Both the position numbers and the translations under genes were made by a program. Below the pieces are notes generated by a model. It did not search any database. It was not told the DNA's origin and saw only the letters and a list, made by a program, of their open reading frames with translations. From the NCBI RefSeq assembly GCF_014281125.1, contig NZ_JACOEA010000004.1, forward strand, positions 124,001 to 188,000: a stretch of DNA of 64,000 nucleotides. Direction: 5' to 3'. Positions 39,909 through 48,723 of the stretch are shown one piece after another (positions within the stretch are counted from its first letter, which is position 1; the number at the start of each line of letters is the position of its first letter). Origin of the DNA: Lawsonibacter celer. GTDB lineage: Bacteria > Bacillota > Clostridia > Oscillospirales > Oscillospiraceae.

Positions 39909-42839
39909 TCAGGAGTCAGGAGAAAACTGCAGATTGTGCAGGGAAATAGAACGGCCGTCGTAGACCACAGGGCCCTCCAGCGTGCCCACATAGTTCAGCA
40001 TGGGGGTGTCGGAGGCCTCTGTCACCCCGATGGAGCAGAACAGCTTATCCCCCTCCGCCCAGAAGTCCACGATGCTGCCCGCCCGACAGCCCTCCGGCAG
40101 GGCGGCGGAGACCGTGTCCGGCAGGGTGTAGGCGTCCAGAACGCCGCCCAGGGTCAGCTCCGCACCGTCCCACTCAAAGAGGTACAGGTTCTGCATGCTG
40201 ACTCCCGTGCCGGTGCCCACAAGGGGAGTGACCGCCAGCTCCTTTGCCCCGTCTGCGTCAAAGTCTCCCCACACAGGATTGGCGGCGGACATGCGGGGGC
40301 CGTCCGGACCGGTCAGGGCGGGGAAATAGGCGAGCTGGCCACCCACGCACAGCAGAAGGCCGGGACAGCCGGTCAGCGCTTCGTCGAAGGAAAAGACCGC
40401 CGCGGTGCGGTCGTCTGAGAAGCCGACCAGCTTGATGGGGTTGTCATACCAGTTGGAGATGTCGGGGAAAAAAGTACCCTGGGTCTCATAGGGCGGCCAG
40501 GGCAGATCGGACAGGGCGAGCTGCTCCGGGTCCTCCAGAGAGGGGATGGTCCGCCAGGTCACTCCCTCGTCCGTGGAATACAGGGTGCAGCTCTCCCCGC
40601 TCTGCCGCGCACAGGTGAGGAGCATGGGGCCGCCCGTCTGGATGGAGACAACCTCCCAGCCTTCCCCGGCGTCCAGAAGGGGGAGGTCCACGTGCTCCCA
40701 GGTGGCGCCCCCGTCGCCGGTGCGGAAGACAGGCGCGCCGTTGAAGCGCCCGATGGCGATCAGGGCCACGTCATTGCTGGGGAAAGCCGCGGCGACGGCG
40801 TGCCACTGGGCCTCCTCCGGGCGGCCGGTCTCCGTCCAGGTCTCCCCGCCGTCGTGGGTACGGTAGACATAGGTGTCCGCGCCGCCCACGCCATGGCCGA
40901 TGGTGAACACCAGCCAGCCGTCGGTGAAGCTGTTGTCGGAAAAGCCCCAGAGAGCGGTCTCCTCCGTGAGCAGGCCTTCCAGGTTGGTGATCTGGTTCCG
41001 GTCTCCCAGGTCCTGGTCGGCCCAGGAGGCGGGGGCGGGTACCCGGGAGGCGATATCCGCCAGGGCAAGCTCGGCAGGGCAGTCGATCTCGAAAGTATAC
41101 ACATCCTCCCCACCGTCCGCCCAGCGGTAGGTCAGGGTATAGCGCTGGCGCTGGGCAGGGCGCAGGGGGTCGCCCTCCGCCAGTCCCAGGGGGTACAGGG
41201 GGAAGCCATAGGAAGAGGCGGAATGGGGGTCGCCGTCCAGCAGGGTGGTGGTATGCCCGGCGGCAAAGACCACGTTTCCGGCCCCGTCCACCAGGTCATA
41301 GCGCAGCTCTTCCCGGCCCGCCCGCCCCTGGGGCTGGAGAATATAGAGCATGCTGCCGTAGTCCAGCCAGACCGAGCTGCCCTCAGAATCCACCCAGTCC
41401 CCGTTCTCACCCGCCAGGATCACAGGTTTGTCCAGAAGCGTACCAGGCAGCAGAGAGGGAACCGCCGCCGAAACGGCATACTGCCAGGATTTGGCCTCCT
41501 CGCCCTTTCCCCAGCGGCAGGTGAGTACGATCAGCCGCTCCTCCAGTGAACCATCCCCTGCGGAGTCGGGCCGGCGCTCCAAGGAGAGGAAATACTGTCC
41601 ATCCGCCCCATTCGGGCCGGAGAGGGTCCGCTCCAACGGTGAGACAGGGCCGGAACCGTCCATCTGATACTCCACCGCCTGCACCTGGTCCGGAGGCGTC
41701 TCAAAGCAGAAGGTCAGGGAGGGAGAGGTGCTGATGACGGCGATCCGCTCTGCGGCGGACCGGCCCGCCAGAGCGTCCGCTGTGCCTGGGATGGAGTGCG
41801 GCTCGTCTGTGGAGGAGGACGATACGGTCAGCGCCGGGGCGGCCTCCGGAAGAGACGGATTCCTCCGGGCGGGGTCGCACCCCAGGCAGAACAGCAGCAG
41901 GACCGCCAGAAGGACCGTCAGCCCAACGGCCCACCGGGCCGGGCGCCTCCAGCGCAGGGCCGCCCTGATGCGGCGCTTTACGTCGGTCTCCCCAAAGCCG
42001 GGGGGCAGGAGCAGTCCCCGCTTGGGCGCGGCCAGGGAGAGCAGGGCGGCGGAGTAGGCGGCGCCGCTCCCGCCCCGGCGGAGCACGGCCTCGTCGCAGC
42101 ACAGCTCCAGATCCCGGCAGAAGAATACCCAGGCCAGCCACAGGACCGGGTTAAACCAGTGCAGGCCCAGGGCAAGGAAGAACAGGGGCTTGAGCCAGTG
42201 GTGGCCCAGCCGGAGGTGGGCGCGCTCATGGCGGAGCACCCAGTCCAGTGCGTCCGGGCCTACTCCGGCCGGGAGGTAGATCCGGGGGCGGAACAGGCCA
42301 AAGACGAAGGGGGCGGGGATGCGGTCGCTCTCCCAATAACCGTCCCTGCGCACGGCGGTAGCCAGGAGAAAGCGCAGCCGGAGCCAGGACAAAGCCGCAT
42401 ACCCCCACACCCCGGCCACACCTGCCAGCCATACACAGAACAGCGCGTCCGTAGGGGCGGGTCCCTGCGCGGGGACCGGCTGCCCGGTCTGGGAGACGGG
42501 CGTGTCCGCGGGGGCGGCAGGGCTTCGGGCGGGCTGAGACGGGACCTCGGGCGCGGCGGTGGTTAGATGCGCGCCTGGCTGGGCCCCGGCGGGGCGCGGG
42601 TCCTGCACCAGACGCTCCTCCTGCTCTGGCGGAAACGCGCTCCATCGCACCAGGCTGAGCCGGGAGGTCAGAACCCCCGCTGGCAGCACCATCCGTACCA
42701 GCACCACCAGCCAGAGGGCCACGCACAGAGCGGCGGGCAGGCGGACCTGTCGAAAGAGCCAGCGCAGGGGCAGGGCGATCAGGGCCACCGCCGCGGCCGT
42801 CAGACTCATGGAGAGAAGCGTCCGGAATACGTCAGCCAT
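39909..42839 (-). CDS. BlaR1-like M56 metallopeptidase with BNR-repeat ectodomain
   Basis: 976 residues. Four or so membrane helices with a cytoplasmic M56 zinc protease: HERAH near residue 203 (RHERAHLRLGHH), third ligand Glu in DLELCCDEAVLRR, then LHWFNPVLW. After a further helix (about 295-312) there is a long extracytoplasmic part. It carries three Asp-box/BNR-like repeats (RTHDGGETWTE, RTGDGGATWEH, STDEGVTWRTI; about 650-790) and one FG-GAP-like repeat (GDFDADGAKELAV, about 890). BlaR1 has a penicillin-binding sensor there; this protein does not. It overlaps the BlaI gene by 8 bp. Predicted role: sense an outside ligand and cleave or inactivate the BlaI partner. Confidence 0.82.
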   Translation of the reverse strand: MADVFRTLLSMSLTAAAVALIALPLRWLFRQVRLPAALCVALWLVVLVRMVLPAGVLTSRLSLVRWSAFPPEQEERLVQDPRPAGAQPGAHLTTAAPEVPSQPARSPAAPADTPVSQTGQPVPAQGPAPTDALFCVWLAGVAGVWGYAALSWLRLRFLLATAVRRDGYWESDRIPAPFVFGLFRPRIYLPAGVGPDALDWVLRHERAHLRLGHHWLKPLFFLALGLHWFNPVLWLAWVFFCRDLELCCDEAVLRRGGSGAAYSAALLSLAAPKRGLLLPPGFGETDVKRRIRAALRWRRPARWAVGLTVLLAVLLLFCLGCDPARRNPSLPEAAPALTVSSSSTDEPHSIPGTADALAGRSAAERIAVISTSPSLTFCFETPPDQVQAVEYQMDGSGPVSPLERTLSGPNGADGQYFLSLERRPDSAGDGSLEERLIVLTCRWGKGEEAKSWQYAVSAAVPSLLPGTLLDKPVILAGENGDWVDSEGSSVWLDYGSMLYILQPQGRAGREELRYDLVDGAGNVVFAAGHTTTLLDGDPHSASSYGFPLYPLGLAEGDPLRPAQRQRYTLTYRWADGGEDVYTFEIDCPAELALADIASRVPAPASWADQDLGDRNQITNLEGLLTEETALWGFSDNSFTDGWLVFTIGHGVGGADTYVYRTHDGGETWTETGRPEEAQWHAVAAAFPSNDVALIAIGRFNGAPVFRTGDGGATWEHVDLPLLDAGEGWEVVSIQTGGPMLLTCARQSGESCTLYSTDEGVTWRTIPSLEDPEQLALSDLPWPPYETQGTFFPDISNWYDNPIKLVGFSDDRTAAVFSFDEALTGCPGLLLCVGGQLAYFPALTGPDGPRMSAANPVWGDFDADGAKELAVTPLVGTGTGVSMQNLYLFEWDGAELTLGGVLDAYTLPDTVSAALPEGCRAGSIVDFWAEGDKLFCSIGVTEASDTPMLNYVGTLEGPVVYDGRSISLHNLQFSPDS

Positions 42840-43200
42840 GCCGCTCCTCGCTTTCCTCAATCATCCGCCGCAGTTCTTCGGCTTCTGCCGGGGAAATCGT
42901 CCGATCACTGAGAAAGGCTGCCACAAAGGCGGGCAGAGAGCCGCCGAAGGCGCGCTCCACAACCGCCTCGCTCTCGTACTGGCGCACCTGCTCCCGCTTG
43001 ACCAGCGCGGTGACCGTGGCGGCCTCGTTCTGCAGAAAGCCCCGGCCCGCCAGCTTGCGGATCAGGTTGAAGGTGGTGGATTTTTTCCAGCCGAACTGGT
43101 CCAGGCACAGCCTGGACAGCTGAGTGGAGTTGACCGGCTCCTCCCGCCAGACCAGGTCCATCAGCCGATACTCCGCGTCAAACAGCTTGTAATCCTCCAT
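42832..43200 (-). CDS. BlaI/MecI/CopY-family repressor
   Basis: A 122-residue winged-helix repressor: KLFDAEYRLMDLVWREEPVN, LCLDQFGWKKSTTFNLIRKL and a C-terminal dimerisation region with the protease-sensitive zone FLSDRTISPAEAEELRRMIEE. First gene of a two-gene operon with the M56 protein. A 39-bp dyad over its promoter indicates autorepression. Confidence 0.93.
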   Translation of the reverse strand: MEDYKLFDAEYRLMDLVWREEPVNSTQLSRLCLDQFGWKKSTTFNLIRKLAGRGFLQNEAATVTALVKREQVRQYESEAVVERAFGGSLPAFVAAFLSDRTISPAEAEELRRMIEESEERHG

Positions 43201-43227
43201 GCGGTTATCTCCTTTTTGAAATAAGAA

Positions 43228-43276
43228 AGGTTTGTTTGAATAAACCTAGTTTATCAGAACAAACCTATCCTGTCAA
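43228..43276 (-). promoter_or_regulatory. blaI-like promoter with 39-bp dyad operator
   Basis: Minus strand: TTGACA (43276-43271), 17 bp, TAAACT (43253-43248). The dyad 43228-43266 has outer arms AGGTTTGTT/AACAAACCT and inner arms ATAAAC/GTTTAT, covering spacer, -10 and start site, where a BlaI dimer would block polymerase. Confidence 0.8.
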
Positions 43277-43316
43277 GTGTAAAAGAAAACCTTAGAATAA
43301 CTTAATCTTTCTTCCA

Positions 43317-43344
43317 TTGACTTTACAGGCGGAAGTGGTACACT
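43317..43344 (+). promoter_or_regulatory. Promoter of traB/gumN gene
   Basis: TTGACT (43317-43322), 16 bp, TACACT (43339-43344), about 37 bp before the start codon. Confidence 0.65.
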
Positions 43345-43381
43345 GAAAGACAAGCAATGGAAAACGGAAAGGAGCAAAGGA

Positions 43382-44758
43382 ATGAGACAGATGGTAAAGC
43401 GCATGCTCACTGGGCTGCTGGCGGCGGCGATGCTGCTGACCCCGGCCCTGGCGGCCGGTGAAGAGACACCGGCGCAGCAGCTCTCGCCCTGGGCCTACGA
43501 CGCCGTCGCGGATTGCTACGCCATGGGCCTGATGGACGACAACTACGGCGCCTACATACTTGACCCGGTAACGGATGAGCAGCTGGATCAGCTGACCGGC
43601 GTGGTCGGGGACAAACTGGCCCTGCTGGGCGTGCCGGTCCGGCAGGCCGGCGGGGAGGAGACGCCTCTGGTCATTGACCACACCCGGGGCGGCGTGATGA
43701 ACGCCCTGTATCAGGAGGCCGCCGCCTACGCCTTTCCCGGCGTGGAGGCGGGCATGGAGGCCTTCCTGCAGGAGTTGGGTGTGGTGAAGGGGACCGGAAG
43801 CGATCTGGCTTTGAAGCGGACCTGCACCTATCAGGAGGCCATGGTCATGGCGAACCGGCTCATCCTGGCCCTTTACGACGCCAACGATGCCGGCTCAAAG
43901 GGCCTGCTGTGGAAGGCCACAAACGGGCGCAATACCCTCTATCTGCTGGGGACCATCCACCTGGACCGGGACAATGTCTATCCCCTGCACAAGTCTGTGC
44001 GGGACGCGCTGCTGTCCTCGGAAAATGTGGCCTTTGAGCTGGACTTCAACGACCCGGCGGGGCTGGAGACCTTTGCGGCCCTGCAGATGTACGGCGACGG
44101 CACCACCCTGGCCGACCATATCAGCCCGGAGCTCTACCAGCGGGTGAGCCAGGCGCTGCTGGCCCTGGGCATGACCCAGGAGCAGATTGACCTTTACAAG
44201 CCCTGGGCGCTGGCCAATACTTTCAATACCCTTGCCTCCATGGACGACACCACCAGCGGCAACGCCATGGCGGTGGATCTTTACCTGAACAGCGCGGCCT
44301 CCTGGGCAGGCCTGCCGGTGGAGGGAGTGGAGACCTATGAGCTCCAGGGGAACATCTTTGACACCCTGACCGCGGAATATCAGGAGGCCTATCTGGACGC
44401 CACTCTGGCCATCTATGAGGCTGAGGCGGAAGGGAGCGAGCCCTCCCAGGAGGCCGCAGACGCGGCAGAGGAGAACCAGCAGGTGATGAGCGAGATGTTT
44501 GCCGCCTGGAAGACCCGGGACCCGGAGGCCTTTGCCCGGGTATATGACAAGGCCGCCATCGTGTCCAGCGATGACGAACTCAACGCCCGGCTGTTTACCG
44601 ACCGGGATCCGGGGATGATCCAGGCCGCAGCGGACTATCTGGAGACCGAGGGCGAGCACACCTTCTTTATGGCCGTGGGCGCAGGTCACATGGTGGATCC
44701 CGGCGGCATTGTGTCCGGTCTGAAGGAGCTGGGCTATACGGTAGAACTGGTTCCCTGA
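43382..44758 (+). CDS. Secreted TraB/GumN family protein with SLH-like N-terminal unit
   Basis: 458 residues. Signal peptide 1-25 (KRMLTGLLAAAMLLTPALAAG). Residues about 33-80 (SPWAYDAVADCYAMGLMDD, PVTDEQLDQL) look like an SLH repeat, with a second weaker one before residue 165. The TraB/GumN domain (about 175-458) has the conserved LYLLGTIHLD and, near the end, FMAVGAGHMVD; family members are putative metal-dependent peptidases. The last 20 codons and stop are repeated exactly 153 bp downstream. Confidence 0.85.
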   Translation: MRQMVKRMLTGLLAAAMLLTPALAAGEETPAQQLSPWAYDAVADCYAMGLMDDNYGAYILDPVTDEQLDQLTGVVGDKLALLGVPVRQAGGEETPLVIDHTRGGVMNALYQEAAAYAFPGVEAGMEAFLQELGVVKGTGSDLALKRTCTYQEAMVMANRLILALYDANDAGSKGLLWKATNGRNTLYLLGTIHLDRDNVYPLHKSVRDALLSSENVAFELDFNDPAGLETFAALQMYGDGTTLADHISPELYQRVSQALLALGMTQEQIDLYKPWALANTFNTLASMDDTTSGNAMAVDLYLNSAASWAGLPVEGVETYELQGNIFDTLTAEYQEAYLDATLAIYEAEAEGSEPSQEAADAAEENQQVMSEMFAAWKTRDPEAFARVYDKAAIVSSDDELNARLFTDRDPGMIQAAADYLETEGEHTFFMAVGAGHMVDPGGIVSGLKELGYTVELVP

Positions 44759-44759
44759 G
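44696..44759 (+). repeat. 64-bp direct repeat, copy 1 (end of traB/gumN gene)
   Basis: Begins GATCCCGGCGGC and ends TTCCCTGAG; covers the last 20 codons and the stop. Identical base for base to copy 2 at 44912-44975. Confidence 0.97.
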
Positions 44760-44911
44760 AGATCCGTGGGATCCGCCAGCCCTCGGAGAGGGCCGCGCCG
44801 AGTGGCGCGTCTCAGGGCTGCAGAAGGCGGCCCTGGCGCAGGCGGAATTTATTTCCGCCGAGCATGTAAAAGGAAACAGGGTCCCCGCGGGATGGCACAT
44901 CCCGTGGGGCC
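44760..44911. other. 152-bp highly structured segment between the repeats
   Basis: No plausible gene. Three consecutive strong hairpins: AGCCCT...AGGGCT enclosing CGCGCC-GAGT-GGCGCG (about 44778-44818); GGCGGAA/TTCCGCC (about 44841-44859); and GGTCCCCGCGGGATG / CATCCCGTGGGGCC (about 44880-44911). Looks like a palindromic mobile element or a structured RNA. Confidence 0.6.
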
Positions 44912-44975
44912 GATCCCGGCGGCATTGTGTCCGGTCTGAAGGAGCTGGGCTATACGGTAGAACTGGTTCCCTGAG
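44912..44975 (+). repeat. 64-bp direct repeat, copy 2
   Basis: An exact copy of 44696-44759, out of any larger open frame; it restores a second 'end of traB/gumN' after the structured segment. Confidence 0.97.
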
Positions 44976-44999
44976 TGGTCAATTTGTTTCTGATAGAAG

Positions 45000-45037
45000 A
45001 AAAACCCCCTTCCGGCAGTTGCCGGAAGGGGGTTTTT
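45000..45037. terminator. Bidirectional intrinsic terminator
   Basis: An 18-bp perfect stem (45000-45017 / 45020-45037) AAAAACCCCCTTCCGGCA with loop GT; between convergent genes. Confidence 0.92.
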
Positions 45038-45045
45038 GATATGCA

Positions 45046-47088
45046 TTACTTGCCGCTGCTCAGCGAGAGATAAAAACGCGCCCCGGGATCGCCTGCGAAG
45101 ACCACCCAGCCGCCGACGGGCAGGACAGCGGAGGTATCCCCATAGGCCCAGGAGGCGGCCACGGGAAGCCCGGCCGCGTCATAGACCGCAAAGCCGCCGG
45201 CCTCCGGCAGGCGGACCGCCATGGTCTTGCCAGCTGCCTGCGCGCCGATCTGATACCAGCGGGCATAGCCGTCGGCCTGGATGGTGGACCAGGAGGAGGC
45301 GCCCGGAAAGAGGGATTCCGCTGCCGCCGCATCCATGCTGAGGCTTCCACAGGTCTCCAGGTACTCCACACCGGCTTCATCGCGATACAGGGTAACGTTC
45401 TGCCAGTCGCGGCCGCCCAGGCCGGGGATTCGGGCCGTGCCTTCGGCGTAGTTTTCATCTACAATGCGGTCAAAGACCATATAGCCGGGCGCATTGACCG
45501 GGTCGGTCGCCAGAGCGGCCGCAGGCATGGCGGCGGGATAGCTGATGTTGGTGTACTTCAGGTTCAAAGTCAGGTAGAGCTTGCCGTTCCGCGCGTCCCA
45601 GGCCTCCTGCACCTCTGGACCTACCGGGTTTTCCGGCAGCTTCATGTACACATAGGCGGAGCTGGGAAGCTCCCCCAGGCCGGGCAGCTGCGTATAGGCC
45701 TTCTGCCAGAGGTAGGTCTGTCCGTTGTCCTCCTGGACAAACTTCACCATCACGCTCTGCTTCTCGTCCCGGAAGGAGCCGTCGCTGTAATAGTACAGGG
45801 GGCCGCCAGCGGCGGTCAGGACCCCGTCGGAGCTGACGGTGACCGGTACGGACGAGGTGGAGTCGCCGTATAGACCGGCATAGGCGGTCAGCTGGGCGGG
45901 CATGGCGGCCCGCTGAGCGTCCGGCAGGGTGTGGGCGCCCTGCTCCACCTCCACCCCCTGCTCCGCCAGGGCGGCGATCAGAATCTGGGAGGCGGCCATC
46001 TCGTTATAGGTGCTCACACCGCCGGAGGAGAGTACGGCCGCAGCAATATGGTATTCCGGCAAGACCACCAGCCCCGCGTGATACAAAATAGTGTCCCCGC
46101 CCTTGGTCAGGGCCTGAATGCCGCTGTAGGCGAAGGGATACCAGTGCACGCTGTCCCAGCCCAGGCCGTAGGCCACGGAATCCTCCTCGTCCTCCGGCCA
46201 GATGCCGCGGCGGTACTCGTCGGCCATGGAGGCCTTCCGCATGGTCTGGCTGAGCACACCGTTCTCACACCAGACCTGTCCGCCGAACGCGGCCAGATCG
46301 GAGGCGGTAGCGTAGACGCCGCCGGTGCCGTGGACGCCCACCGTCTCCGGGGGCAGGGCGGGGGAGTCTCCCCCGGCGGCCAGATAGGTCCTGGCCAGAC
46401 GGCCGGAGTCAAAGTCCCCGCCGGGGAAATAGGTGTCCTCCAGACCGGCGGGGGCCAGGATCTCCTGCTGGATGTAGCAGTCAAAGTCCATCCCGCTGAC
46501 CGCCTCCACCACCAGCTCCGCCAGGGTGAAGCCGTCGTTGCAGTAGACGCTGAACGCGCCGGGATCGTCCTTGAGCACCTGGGATTCCAGCTCCTCCAGC
46601 AGGGTGTCCGCGGCCGCAGTGTCCGGGTCGTCCAGTAGGAAGGCGTTGGCCAGGGTGGAGCCCGCCAGGCCGGAGGAGTGGTTGAGGAGCATCCGCACTG
46701 TAATGTCCCGGTAACGCTCGTCCGCCATGCGGAAGTTGGGAAGGTAGCCGCAGACCGGCTTGTCCAGCTCCAGCTTGCCCGCGTCCGCCAGACGGAGGAC
46801 TGCGGCGGCGGTGTAGACTTTGCTCACCGAGCCGATCCCGTAGAGAATGTCATCGGTCAATGCCCGGTTTTCCGTGCGGGAGTAGTTGCCCGCATGGCCG
46901 GTCAGGGTGATTTCCCCGTCCTGCCACAGGGCGTATTGGACGCTCTGGGCGCCGCCGTAGTTCAGGGCTGCCTCAGCGGCCGCCTGGGCGGCCTGTGCCG
47001 CGGCGGAGGGCTCCGCCGCGCCCGCGGGCAGGACCAGCATGGAGCAGAGCAAGGCGGCTGCCAGCAGAGAGGAAAGGATCCGTTTCAT
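45046..47088 (-). CDS. Secreted serine hydrolase (class C beta-lactamase-like)
   Basis: 680 residues. Signal peptide 1-25 (MKRILSSLLAAALLCSMLVLPAGA). Beta-lactamase/esterase domain about 40-400: active-site SxxK in GSVSKVYTAAAVL, YxN in YCNDGFTL, and VHGTGGVYATASDLAAFG as the usual third region. The C-terminal 280 residues form extra beta-rich domains. Such proteins are usually esterases or D-Ala-D-Ala peptidases, not antibiotic-destroying enzymes. The ATG at 47088 (after AAAGGAGGC) was chosen because it begins the signal peptide. A TATACT with extended TG (47184-47179, minus) is a possible promoter. Confidence 0.88.
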   Translation of the reverse strand: MKRILSSLLAAALLCSMLVLPAGAAEPSAAAQAAQAAAEAALNYGGAQSVQYALWQDGEITLTGHAGNYSRTENRALTDDILYGIGSVSKVYTAAAVLRLADAGKLELDKPVCGYLPNFRMADERYRDITVRMLLNHSSGLAGSTLANAFLLDDPDTAAADTLLEELESQVLKDDPGAFSVYCNDGFTLAELVVEAVSGMDFDCYIQQEILAPAGLEDTYFPGGDFDSGRLARTYLAAGGDSPALPPETVGVHGTGGVYATASDLAAFGGQVWCENGVLSQTMRKASMADEYRRGIWPEDEEDSVAYGLGWDSVHWYPFAYSGIQALTKGGDTILYHAGLVVLPEYHIAAAVLSSGGVSTYNEMAASQILIAALAEQGVEVEQGAHTLPDAQRAAMPAQLTAYAGLYGDSTSSVPVTVSSDGVLTAAGGPLYYYSDGSFRDEKQSVMVKFVQEDNGQTYLWQKAYTQLPGLGELPSSAYVYMKLPENPVGPEVQEAWDARNGKLYLTLNLKYTNISYPAAMPAAALATDPVNAPGYMVFDRIVDENYAEGTARIPGLGGRDWQNVTLYRDEAGVEYLETCGSLSMDAAAAESLFPGASSWSTIQADGYARWYQIGAQAAGKTMAVRLPEAGGFAVYDAAGLPVAASWAYGDTSAVLPVGGWVVFAGDPGARFYLSLSSGK

Positions 47089-47286
47089 AGAATGCCTCCT
47101 TTTGTTTGATTCCGGAACTGAGCATACACCCTCCACCAGATGGAAGGTCAAGGTCTGTTTCCTTCTTTTCTCCAGCCAAGTATATCATATCAGAGCGGAG
47201 AAGGATAGAGTGAGCCTGTGCGGGAATTCGTTTTTACGAGAAAACGCCTTTTTCACCAGTTTGCCCGAATTTGTGGGGCATAATTT

Positions 47287-47327
47287 GTCCCCGCCGGGAG
47301 GGCAGTGTGCCTGCTCCCGGCGGGGAC
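47287..47327. terminator. GC-rich hairpin downstream of the CoA-transferase remnant
   Basis: A 14-bp stem (47287-47300 / 47314-47327) with inner GGCA/TGCC pairs. T tract is weak on both sides. The rest of 47185-47334 shows no gene. Confidence 0.55.
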
Positions 47328-47334
47328 GCTGTAC

Positions 47335-48264
47335 TTATTTAATTTGGCTCTCCTGCCGCATCCTTTGGATCTCCTCCTGCGTGTAACCCAATTGCAGTAG
47401 GATTGCCGTGGTGTGCTGCCCCACGCCGCCCAAAGGGACAGTGTGGCGCTGGGCATAGCCGCTCAAGTGCAGCGGCGGCCGGGGAATGGCGTTTTTCGTG
47501 CCGTTTGCAAAGGTAATTTCCTCCAGCACGTCCTCAATGCCCAGCACCTTGGCGTAGCGGGGGAAATTCTTATCATAGCCGATGCCCACTAGGGCCAGCC
47601 ATTCGCCGTCCTTGCAGCGGTAGTCGTGCACCACCGGGCTGCCCGGGCGGTCTATATCCTCTGGCATTTTATGCAGCGCGGGCGCCTGGGCGCAGACGAT
47701 GGACTGGGCGTTGACCCACATGCTGGTGCCGAAGAGGGAGTTGGTGACCAGCGTGCCGTGCCCGGTCTTTTCACGGCCCAGCAGGGCGGTGAGGATCCCG
47801 CCGTAGATCAGCAGACCGGTGACCATGTCGCCGTAGCCGCCGGAGGCGCGCACGGGGAAGCTGCCCTCCTCCACCCAATCTACCCGGGCGCCCACCCGCG
47901 ACTAGAAGGCCGCGATGTCAAAGCCGGGCCGGTTGGCGTCCGGCCCCCGGTGTCCGTATCCGGTGAAGTGGCAGTAGATCAGCCGGGGAAAGCACTCCTT
48001 CAGAGACTCATAATCCAGCCCCATTTTTTCTAGAGACCGCATGCGCACATTGCTCACAAATACGTCCGCCTGCTGCAGCTGCTGGAGCAGGATCCGCTTT
48101 TCCTGCTCGGTCTCGGGGTCCAGCGCGATCAGGCGCTTGCCACTATTCTGGATGGTAAAGACCGGATTGGAGAAATTGTCGATGCATAGGTTGACGTTGT
48201 GGCCTGACCTGCGCCAGTCGTCGCCGATAAGGGTTTCCACCTTGACCACGCCTGCGCCGTACTC
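47335..48264 (-). pseudogene. Family III (CaiB/BaiF) CoA-transferase, broken
   Basis: Two adjoining open segments in one frame together encode a CaiB/BaiF-type CoA-transferase. The N-part has GAGVVKVETLIGDDWR, EKMGLDYESLKE and HFTGYGHRGPDANRPGFD with the catalytic Asp. The C-part is GARVDWVEEGSFPVRASGGY to QEEIQRMRQESQIK. They are split by a TAG at 47902-47904 where relatives have Trp after FDxxAF, so one TGG-to-TAG change explains it. The first 20-odd codons (the usual VLDLTR.. start) are missing; homology begins at EYGAGVVKVE near 48264, where unrelated sequence joins. Not expected to be functional. Confidence 0.85.
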
Positions 48265-48331
48265 TGCTCTCCCGTTTCGGCATCGGCTTTGGCTGCGGCA
48301 CCTACTACGGCGGCATCCCCATAGAGCTGGC

Positions 48332-48369
48332 CCGGGAATAGTGGGCTCCGCGCAGCCCACTATTCCCGG
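48332..48369. repeat. 16-bp perfect inverted repeat at a rearrangement junction
   Basis: CCGGGAATAGTGGGCT (48332-48347) and its exact complement (48354-48369) around CCGCGC. It lies between the truncated CoA-transferase and the enzyme fragment. Upstream, about 48270-48342, a short frame ending GTYYGGIPIELARE-stop is a remnant I cannot assign. Confidence 0.8.
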
Positions 48370-48682
48370 CTATATGCACGGCTGGTACGACTCCGGCTAC
48401 ATCTGCCTGCCCTATACCATGCAGCTGACCCTGAACAACGGCCGAGACTGGGTGGACGACGCGCCCATTGGCGCCCCTACCAGCTATCTGAAGGACATGC
48501 GGGACATGGACGACGTAATGCACGCCGTGGAGGAACAGTTCCGCTTCTGGATCGACAACTTTGTCAATACCTACAACAAGATTGACGAGGCCGAAATGGA
48601 GTTCAAACACCTGCCCCTCCTGTCCATGCTCTATAACAACTGCATTGAGACAGGCACGGATATCGTCATGGGCGGCGGCTGA
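48370..48682 (+). pseudogene. Internal fragment of a glycyl-radical enzyme (PFL-like)
   Basis: About 100 codons with GYMHGWYDSGYICLPYTMQL, LTLNNGRDWVDD, EEQFRFWIDNFVNTYNK and PLLSMLYNNCIETGTDIVMGGG, matching the middle of pyruvate formate-lyase-family enzymes upstream of the glycyl-radical domain. Both ends are missing: the 5' end at the inverted repeat, the 3' end abruptly at a TGA where phage sequence begins. The active Cys and Gly-radical loops are absent. Confidence 0.8.
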
Positions 48683-48723
48683 CGGGAGATATTTCCATCG
48701 CCCAGCAGGCGGCCCAGCTGGCC

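Noticed and set aside
44696..44975. Diversity-generating retroelement (template/variable repeat pair)
   Set aside because: The two 64-bp copies are identical, with no adenine-specific changes, and no reverse transcriptase is nearby.
45046..47088. True antibiotic beta-lactamase
   Set aside because: SxxK and YxN are present, but length, extra domains and context fit secreted serine hydrolases/esterases; resistance cannot be claimed.
47902..47904. TAG read as pyrrolysine
   Set aside because: The codon replaces a conserved Trp next to the active site, the gene also lacks its 5' end, and no pyl genes are in the window; a nonsense mutation is simpler.
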